Part shown: positions 19,235 to 31,637 of the stretch, in pieces
Layout: each line of letters begins with the position of its first letter
Numbering within the stretch: the stretch's first letter is position 1
The notes under the pieces: model-generated
What the model was told of the DNA's origin: nothing
The model's database searches: none
Seen by the model: the letters and a program-made list of their open reading frames with translations, nothing else
Source of the DNA: Pseudidiomarina terrestris
GTDB taxonomy: Bacteria > Pseudomonadota > Gammaproteobacteria > Enterobacterales > Alteromonadaceae
NCBI RefSeq assembly: GCF_030466405.1
Contig: NZ_JAGGJF010000001.1
Coordinates: 744,001-808,000, forward strand
Length of the DNA: 64,000 nucleotides
Direction of reading: 5' to 3'
Made by a program: the position numbers and the translations under genes

Positions 19235-19257
19235 AAAAAACCCGGCACAAGGCCGGG
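19235..19257 (-). terminator. Intrinsic terminator downstream of polA / candidate sRNA
   Basis: A 6-bp GC stem (CCCGGC 19241-19246 with GCCGGG 19252-19257, loop of 5) followed on the minus strand by TTTTTT. Confidence 0.85.
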
Positions 19258-19345
19258 TAAAAAACTTACAATCCAGGGAGAGAACATCTCTGAAAGGACT
19301 TCGCAAACGGAGCCATAATCTCTCGTTTAATGCGCCTTTCAATAA
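19235..19345 (-). ncRNA. Candidate small RNA at the spf (Spot 42) position
   Basis: Downstream of polA on the same strand, where E. coli has spf, about 110 nt fold into three consecutive stem-loops. A long hairpin spans 19292-19340, with GAAAGG pairing with CCTTTC and an inner stem CGCA..AAACG with CGTTTGCG. A perfect 5-bp hairpin lies at 19279-19291 (loop contains TGT on the minus strand). A U-rich stretch and an intrinsic terminator at 19241-19257 with six T complete it. Size, position and three-stem layout match Spot 42. Primary sequence agrees only in a short GATGTTCT segment, so it may be a diverged Spot 42 or a different RNA. The promoter is weak (possible CAGAAT -10). Confidence 0.5.
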
Positions 19346-19400
19346 TTCTGACTTACCCTTATTCAAATAGTTCAAAAAAAATTTTAATTGTCCTAATTTT

Positions 19401-22178
19401 TTAATGTGCCTCATCCCAATTGTCGCCAACACCTGCTTCGGCAATTAAAGGAACATCAAGCTTCACGGCATCTTCCATGATATTGACCAGCTCTTTCTGC
19501 AGCTGTTCAATATGGTCCTGATGAACTTCAAAGACCAGTTCATCGTGTACCTGCATGATCATCCACGCCTGCTTGTCTGAAACCTCACGCTGCATGTAAT
19601 CAGCGACTTTGATCATCGCATACTTAATAATATCTGCGGCGGTGCCTTGCATCGGAGCATTGATTGCAGCGCGCTCTGCAGCCTTACGCCGGGCACCATT
19701 TTGTGCGCGAATCTCCGGCAGGTGCAGACGACGCCCAAACAAGGTTTCAACGTAGCCATCTCGTTTGGCTTGCTCGCGAGTCTCTTCCATGTACCTCTGT
19801 ACTCCCGGGAAGCGCTCAAAATACTTGTCCATGTAGTCTTGTGCCTCGTGCCGCGGGATATCCAGCTGCCGCGCCAGGCCAAAGGCTGACATACCATAGA
19901 TCAGGCCAAAGTTTACCGCTTTGGCACGGCGTCTTTGTTCACTGGAGACCTCTTCTAAAGACACACCAAAGACCTCAGATGCCGTTGCCTTGTGGATGTC
20001 GCGGCCTTTCGAGAACGCTTCGACAAGATTTTTATCCTGGGACAAGTGCGCCATTATGCGCAGCTCAATCTGGCTGTAATCGATAGCCATAATCCGATAA
20101 CCCTCAGGTGCAGTGAAGGCTTTGCGAACACGTCGCCCCGCTTCAGTCCTGATCGGGATATTCTGCAGGTTGGGGTCACTTGAGGATAACCGCCCAGTGG
20201 CCGTAACGGCCTGATGATAGGACGTGTGAATACGATGGGTGCGCGGATTCACCATTTTCGGCAGCTTATCGGTGTAGGTTGACTTCAATTTGCTAAGCCC
20301 ACGATGACGCATAATCACATCCGGCAGCGGGTAGTCCAGAGCCAGCTCCTGCAATACTTCTTCTGCAGTCGATGGGGCGCCCTTCGGAGTCTTTTTACGA
20401 ATGGGTAATTCCAGCTTCTCAAACAAAATTGTTTGTAACTGCTTGGGCGAGCCAAGATTAAACTCCTCGCCAGCTATAATGTAAGCTTGTTCTTCCAGTT
20501 TGGCGAGCTCAAGCGCAATTTCGTTACTCTGTTTGGCCAGTAACTGTGCGTCAATTTGCACGCCGCGCTGCTCCATATCGACCAGGATGGGAACCAAAGG
20601 TAACTCGATCTCCGTTAACACCTTCAACAGCGACGGAACCTCGCCGACAGCAGCCCACAACTTATCATGCAAGCGCAAGGTCACATCGGCGTCTTCTGCT
20701 GCGTAAGGCGCTGCTTCTTCCAGACCGATCTGATTAAACGTGAGCTGTTTTGCGCCCTTCCCGGCGATATCCTGGAAGGCAACTGGGCGGTGGCCAAGAT
20801 ATTGCAAACTAAGGCTATCCATATCGTGGCGTGAAGCGACACTGTTATAGACATAAGAGGCAAGCATGGTGTCATCTTTGATACCGGCAAGCCGAATGTC
20901 GTAACGGCGGAGAATATGCGCATCGTATTTAAGATTCTGTCCGATTTTCCCGATCTTCTCGCTCTCTAATAGTGGCTTCAGGGCGCTGAGTACATGCTCA
21001 CGCTGCAGCTGCTCTGGTGCCCCCGGGTAGTCATGGGCCACGGGCACGTAAGCCGCCTCACCGGCCGCTATCGCAAAGGAAACACCAACAAGCTCTGCTT
21101 CCATGTAGTTCAGACTGGTTGTTTCCGTATCAAACGCAAAAGCGTCGGCGTTCTTTAAGCGCTCAAGCCATTGCTCAAAGTCCTCAGCCGCGGTAATCAC
21201 CTGGTAGTTATCCGCAGACAGCGCTGTTTCGGCGGCTGCCGGTGGTGCTTTTCCTGCCGCCTGCTCGGTGACAGCGCCCTCTTGCAGCACCTCGTCAAGC
21301 CAGCGCCGGAACTCACACTCTTTATAAAGACGAATGAGCTCTTCGCGATCCGCATCTTTAATTTCCAGCAGTTCAGGCTTAATGCCGTCGAGGTCCACGT
21401 CTAATTTGATGGTCGCCAGCTCTTTGGAAAGCCGCAATATGTCCTCGTGCTCACGCAGTTTTGCAGGCATTGTTTTGGCGCCCCGAAAAGAAAGCTCTGC
21501 CAGGGCGTCCGGATCCTCGTACATAGCATCGATTGAGCCTACCCCCTGTAGCATTGCCAACGCGGTCTTCTCGCCAACTTTTGGCAGGCCCGGGATGTTG
21601 TCTGAGCTATCGCCCATCAACGCCAGATAATCGATGATTTGTTGCGGTTGTACGCCGTACTTCTCGACCACCCCTTCCTCGTTGAGTAAGGTATCCGTCA
21701 TGGTGTTGATCAGCATCACATGTTCGTTGACCAGCTGTGCCATGTCCTTATCACCGGTGCTGATCAGGGTAAACCGCCCCTGATCGCCAGCCTGCTGCGC
21801 CAGGGTACCGATGACATCATCGGCTTCCACATTATCAATACACAAAAGCGGTAGTCCCAACGCCTTAACGATTGCGTGCAACGGCGCGATCTGAGTCCGT
21901 AAATCATCCGGCATCGGCGGACGGTTGGCCTTGTAGGCGTCGTACATATCGTTACGGAATGTCTTACCCTTCGCATCAAACACCACCGCCATGTGCGAGG
22001 GCTGGTACTTTTTGATTAAGCTGCGCAGCATGTTGACCACGCCATAAATCGCACCCGTCGGTTCGCCGGCGGAATTGGTCAGGTGTGGAGGAGCATAAAA
22101 AGCACGAAAAAGATAAGACGAGCCATCCACCAGAATGAATGGATTCTCGGGGACTTGCGGTGGGTTAGTTGCTGCCAT
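19401..22178 (-). CDS. polA: DNA polymerase I
   Basis: About 925 residues with the three classical domains: 5'-3' exonuclease (about 1-290, [13 protein letters not shown] and [10 protein letters not shown]), 3'-5' proofreading exonuclease (about 320-520, [10 protein letters not shown] keeps the metal-binding Asp and Glu), and polymerase (about 540-925; motif [15 protein letters not shown], motif [17 protein letters not shown], motif [10 protein letters not shown]). All catalytic residues are present. The start is ambiguous: the ATG at 22178 or a GTG at 22190, neither with a good ribosome site. A structured RNA follows downstream. Confidence 0.96.
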   Translation of the reverse strand: MAATNPPQVPENPFILVDGSSYLFRAFYAPPHLTNSAGEPTGAIYGVVNMLRSLIKKYQPSHMAVVFDAKGKTFRNDMYDAYKANRPPMPDDLRTQIAPLHAIVKALGLPLLCIDNVEADDVIGTLAQQAGDQGRFTLISTGDKDMAQLVNEHVMLINTMTDTLLNEEGVVEKYGVQPQQIIDYLALMGDSSDNIPGLPKVGEKTALAMLQGVGSIDAMYEDPDALAELSFRGAKTMPAKLREHEDILRLSKELATIKLDVDLDGIKPELLEIKDADREELIRLYKECEFRRWLDEVLQEGAVTEQAAGKAPPAAAETALSADNYQVITAAEDFEQWLERLKNADAFAFDTETTSLNYMEAELVGVSFAIAAGEAAYVPVAHDYPGAPEQLQREHVLSALKPLLESEKIGKIGQNLKYDAHILRRYDIRLAGIKDDTMLASYVYNSVASRHDMDSLSLQYLGHRPVAFQDIAGKGAKQLTFNQIGLEEAAPYAAEDADVTLRLHDKLWAAVGEVPSLLKVLTEIELPLVPILVDMEQRGVQIDAQLLAKQSNEIALELAKLEEQAYIIAGEEFNLGSPKQLQTILFEKLELPIRKKTPKGAPSTAEEVLQELALDYPLPDVIMRHRGLSKLKSTYTDKLPKMVNPRTHRIHTSYHQAVTATGRLSSSDPNLQNIPIRTEAGRRVRKAFTAPEGYRIMAIDYSQIELRIMAHLSQDKNLVEAFSKGRDIHKATASEVFGVSLEEVSSEQRRRAKAVNFGLIYGMSAFGLARQLDIPRHEAQDYMDKYFERFPGVQRYMEETREQAKRDGYVETLFGRRLHLPEIRAQNGARRKAAERAAINAPMQGTAADIIKYAMIKVADYMQREVSDKQAWMIMQVHDELVFEVHQDHIEQLQKELVNIMEDAVKLDVPLIAEAGVGDNWDEAH

Positions 22179-22190
22179 ACTGTCGGTCAC

Positions 22191-22718
22191 GCCGTCGTTT
22201 TGAATGATGTGCTAAGAATGCCACAGGGCGCGGAATCAAGCCAGCATCAGCACGGACGGTCTATGTGGGTATGCTGTGGATAAGTCTGTTGACAATAATC
22301 TATCCTGCCACGGAAAGACACTTAGGTCCTGTAGCAACGATCACGTAACACTTTGAAAAACAAGGAATTTAACTTCTCACCATTCCCTGACAGCTTTGTT
22401 TTTTTATGTTGTGTCAGTTGTGGAAACTGATCTGTATCTCTGATCCAGTTGCAAGAAGATTGCGTAGAAGAATCATGTGCCACTTACGTATCTGAGATAG
22501 GATTCGGTCAAATTTTCAACCGAGAAATAAGACTACCATAAAGTAATCTTATTACCAGCAGCGTATTCTTTTTTTTTAGATTCTTTTGAGTCGATCTCGG
22601 ACGACCATTAGATCAATTGGTAATCAAAAAATAGTGGTTGATGTTTTCTATATAGATCGTCATATTAGGTTTTGTATAACCGACATCCATTGAACACTTG
22701 CACAGCCATTAAATAGCT
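22191..22718. other. 528-bp AT-rich intergenic region between polA and a small unknown gene
   Basis: No ORF is credible here. It holds one perfect DnaA-box sequence (TGTGGATAA near 22275), a TTGACA nearby, a 7-bp stem (AATAAGA with TCTTATT around 22527-22554) and a T9 run near 22568. It must contain the polA promoter (minus) and that of the 93-residue gene (plus). I could not settle either one. Confidence 0.5.
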
Positions 22719-23000
22719 ATGGACACACAGACCATGAATATTAATGACATGAGTTCAGTAACAAAGCGGACGCCAGAACGTCGGCGCGGTGCTTTTGAGC
22801 CTACGCAGTGGTGGGAACGCCTCTCCATGGACCAAAAGTTCGGTGTCTATCAGCTGAGCAAGTTTGGTTTTGAGCTTGCCTTCATCCGCAACCTGGCTGA
22901 CGCCGGTCCCCTCGCTGTTGTGCGACGCCAACGTGATTACGCGACCGTAAATCACGCCGGTGAAGTCAACATGAAACCGCAGATCACGATTCGCGACTAG
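22719..23000 (+). CDS. Small conserved-looking hypothetical protein
   Basis: A 93-residue protein I do not recognise. It is rich in aromatic and basic residues with a compact central part (FEPTQWWERLSMDQKFGVYQ, then LAFIRNL and AVVRRQRDYATVN). It has no membrane helix, signal peptide or Cys pairs. The composition looks like a real folded protein, and codon use fits its neighbours. An alternative ATG lies 15 bp downstream. It converges on aroE with 17 bp between the stops. No function is proposed. Confidence 0.6.
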   Translation: MDTQTMNINDMSSVTKRTPERRRGAFEPTQWWERLSMDQKFGVYQLSKFGFELAFIRNLADAGPLAVVRRQRDYATVNHAGEVNMKPQITIRD

Positions 23001-23017
23001 GCGGTCGCTGCCGCTGC

Positions 23018-23849
23018 TTAGCGTAGTCCTTTTCTCAGTGCATCCAGCACCGGCTCTGTCGACGGTTGTAACCCATCGTGCCAAAGCGCAAAGGACAAAG
23101 CGGCCTGCTCCACTAACATCCCTAATCCATCAGCGACCTGTACTGCTCCACCTTTTCTTGCCTGTTGTAAAAATGGCGTCGTCTGCGCCGCATACATCAT
23201 GTCGTAAACCAAATTCGCATTGGCAAACCAGTGCGGATGGATCGGTAGTTCCGCACCCTGTAACGATGCCGACGTCGCATTGATAACAAGCCACTGTGAA
23301 CCTTTAAAGACGTCCGTCGGAGGTCGCTCAAGTTCGGCGAAATCAAGAATTTCCAAGCCTTCAAAAACCGTCGTTAGGGGTTGCACCCGGTCGCGGCTAC
23401 GATTACTTATGACGACTTCACAACCAAGTTCCTGCAAGGGTTCTATCACGCTGCGCGCGGCCCCGCCGCCGCCAATAACCAGCACCCGGGCCGCAGGCGT
23501 TTTTTGTTGGGTTAGCCGTTGCAGATCACGGCAAAGACCCAGACCATCGGTGGTGTCGCCGGCAAGTTGGCCAAGACCAAGCGGGATAAGAGTATTGACC
23601 GAGGCTGCACGCTCCGCCCGCGGAGTAAGATGGGTCACCAGTGCCGCCGCGCTTTCTTTAAAAGGCACGGTGACGTTAGCGCCCGCTCCACCGTGGCGAA
23701 AAAACTTTGCCACTGCCGCGGCAAAAGTCGCAGACGATGATAAACTGCGGCTGTACGTCAGCGCTAACCCGAATTGCTCAGCAAAAAGCTGATGAATCTT
23801 CGGTGATACACTGTGCGCTATTGGATTTCCAAATACCGTGAACTGAGTC

Positions 23850-23851
<2 letters not shown>
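23018..23851 (-). CDS. aroE: Shikimate dehydrogenase (NADP+)
   Basis: About 277 residues from the ATG at 23851. It reduces 3-dehydroshikimate in the chorismate pathway. Motifs: GNPIAHSVSPKIH (shikimate site), TVPFKE with the catalytic Lys, DTTDGLGLCRDL, and the NADP loop GGGGAARSV. An AAGAAAAG ribosome site precedes it. Its start codon shares the palindrome CATG with the divergent globin start, so its upstream signals lie inside the globin gene. It may be read from the hemF operon through antisense globin DNA. Confidence 0.95.
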
Positions 23852-25733
<1,882 letters not shown>

Positions 25734-25751
25734 GCCGGAATCCTCTGTCCA

Positions 25752-26147
25752 TTAACGGATCTTTGATTTGTAGTCACACTCACTATTGCCACAAATATAC
25801 CGCTCGCCTGCGGTCGTTTTCTTACGCAGCAAGATCGGATATGCACAGTCTGGACAAGATTCTGCCACAGGTGGCAACGGAACGGAAAACTTACAATCAG
25901 GAAAATGGTCACAGGCATAAAAGGAATGACCAAAGCGGCTGGTTTTCTGAACAAGTTTGCCCGTGCCACACTCCGGACAGCTTACATCGGTGCCCGGATC
26001 GAAATCAGCGGAGGTCATATAATCACAATCGGGGTAGCCGCTGCAGCCAACAAAGAGACCAAAACGCCCCTTTTTCAACTGCAGCTCTTTCTGGCATCGG
26101 GGGCAAGGTACGCCCAATGATTGCGGTTCAAGAAAGTTGTCGGTCAT
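25752..26147 (-). CDS. yrdD: Topoisomerase I-type zinc-ribbon protein YrdD
   Basis: A 131-residue protein made of three C4 zinc ribbons like those at the C-terminus of DNA topoisomerase I: CPRC...GCSGYPDC, CPEC...ACDHFPDC and CPDC...CGNSEC. It probably binds nucleic acid, and its role is not established. It begins one base after the smg stop. Confidence 0.9.
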   Translation of the reverse strand: MTDNFLEPQSLGVPCPRCQKELQLKKGRFGLFVGCSGYPDCDYMTSADFDPGTDVSCPECGTGKLVQKTSRFGHSFYACDHFPDCKFSVPLPPVAESCPDCAYPILLRKKTTAGERYICGNSECDYKSKIR

Positions 26148-26621
26148 TTAATGCAGCAGACCTTCTGGTTCCTCGAACAATAACCCTTCCATCTGATTGT
26201 AGGCATCTTCACACCCAGGTACGTTAAACAGCACCATAAGTACAACCCACTTCAGATCATCGAGTGTTACTTCCGGCATATCGAGTTCCATAACGCGGTC
26301 CATGACCATTTCGCGAGTCGCGAAATCGAGCACGCCAAGATTCTCGAGATACATCAGAAAGCCGCGGCTCGCACAATCTAACCGTGCCGTTTCTTCCGCT
26401 GTGAACACCCGTGTCGTTCTTTCGTGAGAACGGTTCAGATAGGGCTTAGCCTGGCTGTCCTGGAGATCGGCCAAACGTTCAAGCCATGCCAGCGCCTTAT
26501 GAATCTCTTGCTGGCGGAAACCCGCTCGCGTGAGTTCATCAGTGAGCTCGTCATGGTTTACCTCTACCTCAACATCCGAATGGATGAAGTTCTCGAACAG
26601 ATACATGAGGATATCAAACAT
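26148..26621 (-). CDS. smg: Smg family protein (DUF494)
   Basis: A 157-residue protein. It opens [16 protein letters not shown], the hallmark Smg start, and ends with the typical [21 protein letters not shown] region. The function is unknown, but it is persistently linked to dprA. The gap to dprA is 2 bp. Confidence 0.93.
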   Translation of the reverse strand: MFDILMYLFENFIHSDVEVEVNHDELTDELTRAGFRQQEIHKALAWLERLADLQDSQAKPYLNRSHERTTRVFTAEETARLDCASRGFLMYLENLGVLDFATREMVMDRVMELDMPEVTLDDLKWVVLMVLFNVPGCEDAYNQMEGLLFEEPEGLLH

Positions 26622-26623
26622 CT

Positions 26624-27655
26624 TTAGCGCCTCCCCACTTTTATGTAACCACCGGCGACTGAAGCCACTCGCCCCTCTAATTCTAATAACACCAACTGCT
26701 CGGAAACCACAGCGACCGGTAGTCCGCTGCGCGCTACGATAGTGTCTATCGATGTAGCCTCATTGCCCACATTAGCCAACAATCCGGGGTTTGCCAAGCT
26801 TCGCCCATATTTATTTTCCGGCTCATTTTCAGAAGTTGGGGCTTGTCGTTTAAAATTCAACTCGTTACAAACATCGTCTACGCACGTCACTAAGGCCGCG
26901 CCCTGTTGCAATATGCGCAGGTTACCGGTCATGCCCTCATCCCAAATCGAACCGGGAATCGCCATGAGGGACCGGTTTTGCTCGAGCGCAAGGCGCGCTG
27001 TGGATAAGGTCCCACTACGCAGCTGCGCTTCGATCACCAGCACGCCTTTTGCTAGGCCACTTAGGATACGGTTGCGCCTGGGAAAGTGATCACGCCGGGC
27101 GGTGGTGCCGGGAACAAATTCAGAGACCAGCACGCCGCCTTGCTCGATACGTTGTTGTAATTGCCGGTGCTGCCTTGGAAAAACCTTATCAGGTCCGGTG
27201 CCGAGCACGGCTAAGGTGGGGCCGACCGATAGCGCTGCCTCGTGCGCAGCGCGGTCTATTCCTTGCGCCATGCCGCTACTGACCAGTAGCCCTGCGCGAG
27301 TTAAATGCTCAGCCAAAAACCGCGCCGTATGCTGCGCGGGAGGGCTGCCCTTTCTACTGCCGATCACCGCGACCTGCGGAGCATTCAGAAGTTGACTATT
27401 GCCAGCGCAAAACAGAACTAAAGGTGGCTGCGAGATACCCCGCAGCTGGTCTGGATAATCTGCTTCAAACCAATGGATGACGCGCCGCTGTCCTTGACTT
27501 AACCAGTGTTCGGTAAGCTCTAGATCCTGGGCGCTCGCTGCTTGATTTGCCAATAGTTTAGAAGCTGCAGAAAAACTGCTGCATTGTTGAGCCTGGCGTC
27601 GTGGGTGGCCGGTCAGCCGCGCCAGCGCCAGCACTTCTGTTAAAGAGGGTTGCAT
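26624..27655 (-). CDS. dprA: DNA processing protein A
   Basis: A 343-residue Rossmann-like protein that loads RecA on incoming single-stranded DNA during transformation. Motifs: [56 protein letters not shown] and RSGTL. A C-terminal winged-helix domain (about 280-343) is present. Normal length. It lies 31 bp downstream of the LysM gene. Confidence 0.95.
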   Translation of the reverse strand: MQPSLTEVLALARLTGHPRRQAQQCSSFSAASKLLANQAASAQDLELTEHWLSQGQRRVIHWFEADYPDQLRGISQPPLVLFCAGNSQLLNAPQVAVIGSRKGSPPAQHTARFLAEHLTRAGLLVSSGMAQGIDRAAHEAALSVGPTLAVLGTGPDKVFPRQHRQLQQRIEQGGVLVSEFVPGTTARRDHFPRRNRILSGLAKGVLVIEAQLRSGTLSTARLALEQNRSLMAIPGSIWDEGMTGNLRILQQGAALVTCVDDVCNELNFKRQAPTSENEPENKYGRSLANPGLLANVGNEATSIDTIVARSGLPVAVVSEQLVLLELEGRVASVAGGYIKVGRR

Positions 27656-27686
27656 CGCACATCCTTGTGCCGGAATTAGGTGTTAA

Positions 27687-28799
27687 CTATCGGTCAGAGG
27701 CCAGCTGTAGCGGCATAAAGTACACGCCCACTTCGAACCACTCATGCGCGTCCACTACGATGGCCATACTCATCTCCGAATAGGTCTTGATCACCAGCAG
27801 CTCTGAGGTCGCCCGCGGCGGCAACCGCTGCGTGTCGCGCCATTTGCGCGAAATATCATCATAAGGTTTGTAAAGGTTTGCGGCTTCTGGCTTCAGCCCC
27901 TCGGTGAAGACATCCACTCCCGGGCGTAGCGCCTGGAACATCTGACCGACAGCGACACCATGCATGCTGCCCTTATCAAGCACGACAATATCGTACTTAC
28001 CATGTTTCTCTGCATCACCCAGCGAGCCAACCACAAAGCCGTCTACGGGTGCGCCTGAACTGGCAACGATAATCTCCGGCAGTTTGGTTTCCTGTGGCGG
28101 CAACACCACATCGCCCCTACGGATCTCCCGCTTGGGTTTAATTAAATCACCCTCAATTGTGTCTGCGTGCTGGTAGGTAACACGTACCCCCGCCACATCG
28201 CGCAGCAAGAAAGAGTTTCCGATCTCATCTACCGGCGTGAAGACGCGGTATTTTTCATTTAGCTCGACCGCGCCATCAATATAAACTGGCGCCATGCCAT
28301 TGATCCGGGGAGCTCCGCGATTGTCGCCCAGAATGCGCGGCATGCCAGCGAGCTCAGTCGCACTGACAATATGATGACCATCAATAAAGGGCGCCAGCGC
28401 TGCTCGATCGAAAGTCGGTACCGGATTACCTTTTGCCGCTAACACGCCCTCCGGCGTTAGCGACTTGAATTCTTTTCGGCTAAGTTGAGGTCGGCCGTTC
28501 ACCCAGGATAAATAAAGTCGGTCACCAGGATAAATGAGATGTGGGTTTTCAATATCATCATTCAAGCGCCAGAGTTCCGGCCAATGCCATGGATCGTTTA
28601 AAAACAGCGCAGAGATATCCCATAATGTGTCGCCTTTCTTCACAACATATTCGCGCGGTGCATCTTCACGCAATTGAATCACATCCCCGCTGGTCATCGA
28701 AGTCGCTGACGTCTCATTTTGCAGCGGCGCAGATGCCGTTGCTGAAGGGATAAGCAAAAAACCGATGACCGCAATCGCTTGGTATCGCCAGGTAGCCAT
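27687..28799 (-). CDS. Exported LysM peptidoglycan-binding protein
   Basis: About 370 residues from the ATG at 28799, chosen because GGAG lies 6 bp upstream; an ATG at 28811 is also in frame. A Sec signal peptide (YQAIAVIGFLLIPSATASA) is followed by a LysM domain at about 50-100 (VVKKGDTLWDISALFLNDP ... NPHLIYPGDRLYL). The remainder is a conserved region of unknown fold. LysM proteins next to dprA are common in gammaproteobacteria. It is divergent from def. Confidence 0.9.
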   Translation of the reverse strand: MATWRYQAIAVIGFLLIPSATASAPLQNETSATSMTSGDVIQLREDAPREYVVKKGDTLWDISALFLNDPWHWPELWRLNDDIENPHLIYPGDRLYLSWVNGRPQLSRKEFKSLTPEGVLAAKGNPVPTFDRAALAPFIDGHHIVSATELAGMPRILGDNRGAPRINGMAPVYIDGAVELNEKYRVFTPVDEIGNSFLLRDVAGVRVTYQHADTIEGDLIKPKREIRRGDVVLPPQETKLPEIIVASSGAPVDGFVVGSLGDAEKHGKYDIVVLDKGSMHGVAVGQMFQALRPGVDVFTEGLKPEAANLYKPYDDISRKWRDTQRLPPRATSELLVIKTYSEMSMAIVVDAHEWFEVGVYFMPLQLASDR

Positions 28800-28880
28800 G
28801 TGGAGCTCCATTGTAAACTCGTGTTTTCATCCCCAAATTACGTTAAAATTGGCAAAGATGAAACTAACGAATGACGAGTT

Positions 28881-29387
28881 ATGACTAATTTAACTATTTT
28901 AAAATATCCAGACGAGCGTTTACGCACCGTCGCAGAACCCATTATTAGTGTAGATGATAGTTTGCGCGAAACAATCGACGCGATGTTCGAAACTATGTAC
29001 GACTCTAATGGTGTAGGCCTTGCCGCGACACAAGTCAATGTTCATAAACGACTTTTTATTTCGGATTGTAGTGAAGATCAGAATGAACCTCTGGTCTTTA
29101 TCAATCCGGAGATTACAGAAAAAGATGGCTTGTTCGCAAATGAGGAGGGCTGCCTGTCCTTCCCTGGCGTGTACGCGAAGGTCGAACGTGCGGAAAAAAT
29201 AACGGTGACTGCGCTCGATCGCAACGGTGAGACCTTTACCATGAACGCGGAAGGTTTGCTGGCGATCTGCATTCAACACGAGATTGATCATCTGAACGGC
29301 AAGCTGTTCGTTGATTACTTATCGCCGTTAAAGCGTGACCGTATTCGCAAGAAGCTTGAGAAAGAAGCACGCCTGGGCGCTGTTTAA
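28881..29387 (+). CDS. def: Peptide deformylase
   Basis: A 168-residue metallo-deformylase that removes the N-formyl group from new proteins. The three motifs are intact: [18 protein letters not shown] (metal Cys) and HEIDHLNG (catalytic Glu, two His). The stop overlaps the fmt start by one base (TAATG). First gene of def-fmt-rsmB-trkA. Confidence 0.97.
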   Translation: MTNLTILKYPDERLRTVAEPIISVDDSLRETIDAMFETMYDSNGVGLAATQVNVHKRLFISDCSEDQNEPLVFINPEITEKDGLFANEEGCLSFPGVYAKVERAEKITVTALDRNGETFTMNAEGLLAICIQHEIDHLNGKLFVDYLSPLKRDRIRKKLEKEARLGAV

Positions 29388-30340
29388 TGCGTATTATTTT
29401 TGCGGGGACCCCTGAGTTTGCGGCCGGCCATCTCACTGCTCTGCTCGACAGCAAGGCACACGAGGTGGTGGCGGTTTATACTCAGCCGGACCGCCCTGCC
29501 GGTCGGGGTAAGAAGCTGCAAGCCAGTGCCGTCAAGCAAGTCGCCATGGCCCATAACATCCCTGTCGAGCAGCCGTTATCGCTGAAGGACCCGGATGCCC
29601 AGGCGCAGTTAGCCAGTTATCACGCAGACGTGATGGTGGTGGTCGCCTACGGCTTGATTTTACCTGCAGCGGTGTTGCGTATTCCGCAGTTTGGCTGCAT
29701 CAATGTGCACGGCTCATTGCTGCCACGCTGGCGCGGTGCGGCACCTATTCAACGTGCGCTCTGGGCTGGCGACAATCACACCGGTGTAGCCATCATGCAA
29801 ATGGAAGCCGGTCTCGACACCGGGCCGGTTTTGCTCAGTAAAGAACTACCCATTACCGCAGATGACACCTCGGCATCGCTTTATCACAAGCTTGCCGAAC
29901 TCGGACCTGAAGCTTTATTGGAAACCTTAAAAGATTTACCCGCTTGCTTAAGTAAAGCGCAAAATCAGGACGAAACTCAGGTCACCTATGCACATAAACT
30001 CAGTAAAGAAGAAGCGGAGCTGGACTGGCAGGTACCCGCAGTTGCGCTGGAACGCTGGATCCGCGCTTTTAATCCTTGGCCAATGGCTTGGTTTGCCACA
30101 GCTGGGGGACCGGTTAAGGTGTGGCAGGCACACGTCGTGAACGGCGACCCCAAGGCAGAACCCGGTACCGTGGTTGCAGCGGACAAACAAGGCATCGTCA
30201 TTCAAACAGGTGAACAAGCGTTGGCAATTACCCAGTTGCAACCACCGGGCAAAAAAGCCATGGCGGCCGGTGACTTTTTAAATGGCCGGGCGGATTGGTT
30301 ACCACCCGGCGCTAAGCTGCAGGGACCCGCACATGAGTAA
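29387..30340 (+). CDS. fmt: Methionyl-tRNA formyltransferase
   Basis: A 317-residue enzyme that formylates initiator Met-tRNA with 10-formyl-THF. It shows [13 protein letters not shown] at the start, the catalytic block [20 protein letters not shown] with Asn and His, and the Asp in [11 protein letters not shown]-terminal OB-like domain is present. The end overlaps rsmB by 8 bp. Confidence 0.97.
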   Translation: MRIIFAGTPEFAAGHLTALLDSKAHEVVAVYTQPDRPAGRGKKLQASAVKQVAMAHNIPVEQPLSLKDPDAQAQLASYHADVMVVVAYGLILPAAVLRIPQFGCINVHGSLLPRWRGAAPIQRALWAGDNHTGVAIMQMEAGLDTGPVLLSKELPITADDTSASLYHKLAELGPEALLETLKDLPACLSKAQNQDETQVTYAHKLSKEEAELDWQVPAVALERWIRAFNPWPMAWFATAGGPVKVWQAHVVNGDPKAEPGTVVAADKQGIVIQTGEQALAITQLQPPGKKAMAAGDFLNGRADWLPPGAKLQGPAHE

Positions 30341-31637
30341 AGGTGCAAACTCGCGCGCCGCAGCCGCAAAAGTACTGGCACAGGTACTTGAACATGGGCG
30401 CTCAATGTCACAGGCGCTGCCCGAACATACTGGTAATCTCGAATCGCGAGACCGCGCCATGGTGCAATCATTGTGTTTTGGCGTACTCCGTAACCTGCCT
30501 CTTTTAAACGCAGCCCTCGCAAGATTTCTGGACAAGCCTTTAAAGAAAGACCTGTTCATTCTGCACTACCTGCTGTTAGTGGGCGCTTACCAACTTCTGT
30601 TTATGGGCACCTCGGATCACGCTGCCGTTTCAGCCACCGTTGACGCCACCGAGCTGCTGAAAAAACGCCGTCAGAAAGGACTCATCAACGCTGTCTTGCG
30701 TAATCTACAACGGCAACGGCAGTCCCTCTGGAACGCACTTAATGATGACCCGGAGTTACGACACGGTCACCCGCGCTGGCTTGCCGACACGATCCGGGCG
30801 GCTTACCCGGAGCAAGCTGAGGCGATCTTTGCGGCTAATAATGTTCAGGCGCCCATGTGGCTGAGGGTGAACACGCAACAAATCAGCGTCGCTGAATTCC
30901 GCCAGGCACTTGAGGATTATGACCCTGAGCTCCTGCAGCCGGAGTCCATACCTGCATTGCCCACAGCCTTAAAGTTACAAAAAGCGGTCGATGTTCGTCA
31001 GCTGCCCGGCTTTGCCGACGGCTGGTTTTCGGTGCAGGATTGCTCGGCCCAGTACGCTGCGTATTTGCTTGCTCCCCAGCCCGGACAACGAGTACTCGAT
31101 TGCTGCGCTGCACCAGGCGGTAAAACGGCGCATATTCTCGAACAGTCACCCTCGGCTACCGTGCATGCCCTGGACGTAGATGCCGAGCGCCTGCAGCGGG
31201 TCGAAGAAAATCTGACGCGACTGAAGCACAGTGCGCAGATCCTTACCGGCGATGCGGCACGTCCCGAGCAATGGTGGGATGGTGAACTGTACGATCGAAT
31301 CCTGCTCGATGCGCCCTGCTCAGCAACCGGCGTCATCCGCCGCCATCCGGATATTAAATGGTTACGCCGTGCCAAAGATATTAGTGCGCTGGCGCAGACT
31401 CAAGCGGCATTGCTCGATGCCCTCTGGCCATTATTACGCCCCGGTGGTAGGTTAGTTTATGCAACCTGCTCTATAGTATCTGAAGAAAATTCGGAGCAGG
31501 TGAAAGCTTTTTGTCAGCGCCAGCACGATGCCCTGCCAATTCCTACAGCGCCCGACGGGGCGACCAGCTGGCAGCGGCTGCCTGGGGAACAGGATGGCGA
31601 CGGCTTCTTTTACGCAATTGTGGAAAAGCAACAATGA
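30333..31637 (+). CDS. rsmB: 16S rRNA m5C967 methyltransferase
   Basis: About 434 residues from the ATG at 30333, inside the end of fmt. An N-terminal NusB-like domain (about 1-140) is followed by the SAM-dependent methyltransferase: [30 protein letters not shown] (first catalytic Cys) and [11 protein letters not shown] (second Cys). The stop overlaps the trkA start (ATGA). Confidence 0.96.
   Translation: MSKGANSRAAAAKVLAQVLEHGRSMSQALPEHTGNLESRDRAMVQSLCFGVLRNLPLLNAALARFLDKPLKKDLFILHYLLLVGAYQLLFMGTSDHAAVSATVDATELLKKRRQKGLINAVLRNLQRQRQSLWNALNDDPELRHGHPRWLADTIRAAYPEQAEAIFAANNVQAPMWLRVNTQQISVAEFRQALEDYDPELLQPESIPALPTALKLQKAVDVRQLPGFADGWFSVQDCSAQYAAYLLAPQPGQRVLDCCAAPGGKTAHILEQSPSATVHALDVDAERLQRVEENLTRLKHSAQILTGDAARPEQWWDGELYDRILLDAPCSATGVIRRHPDIKWLRRAKDISALAQTQAALLDALWPLLRPGGRLVYATCSIVSEENSEQVKAFCQRQHDALPIPTAPDGATSWQRLPGEQDGDGFFYAIVEKQQ

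Noticed and set aside
22266-22300. Replication origin next to polA
   Set aside because: It has a single DnaA-box sequence without further boxes or an unwinding element, so it is probably chance or local regulation.
23220-23792. Plus-strand ORF of 190 codons within aroE
   Set aside because: It is a shadow of aroE, which has all catalytic motifs on the minus strand.
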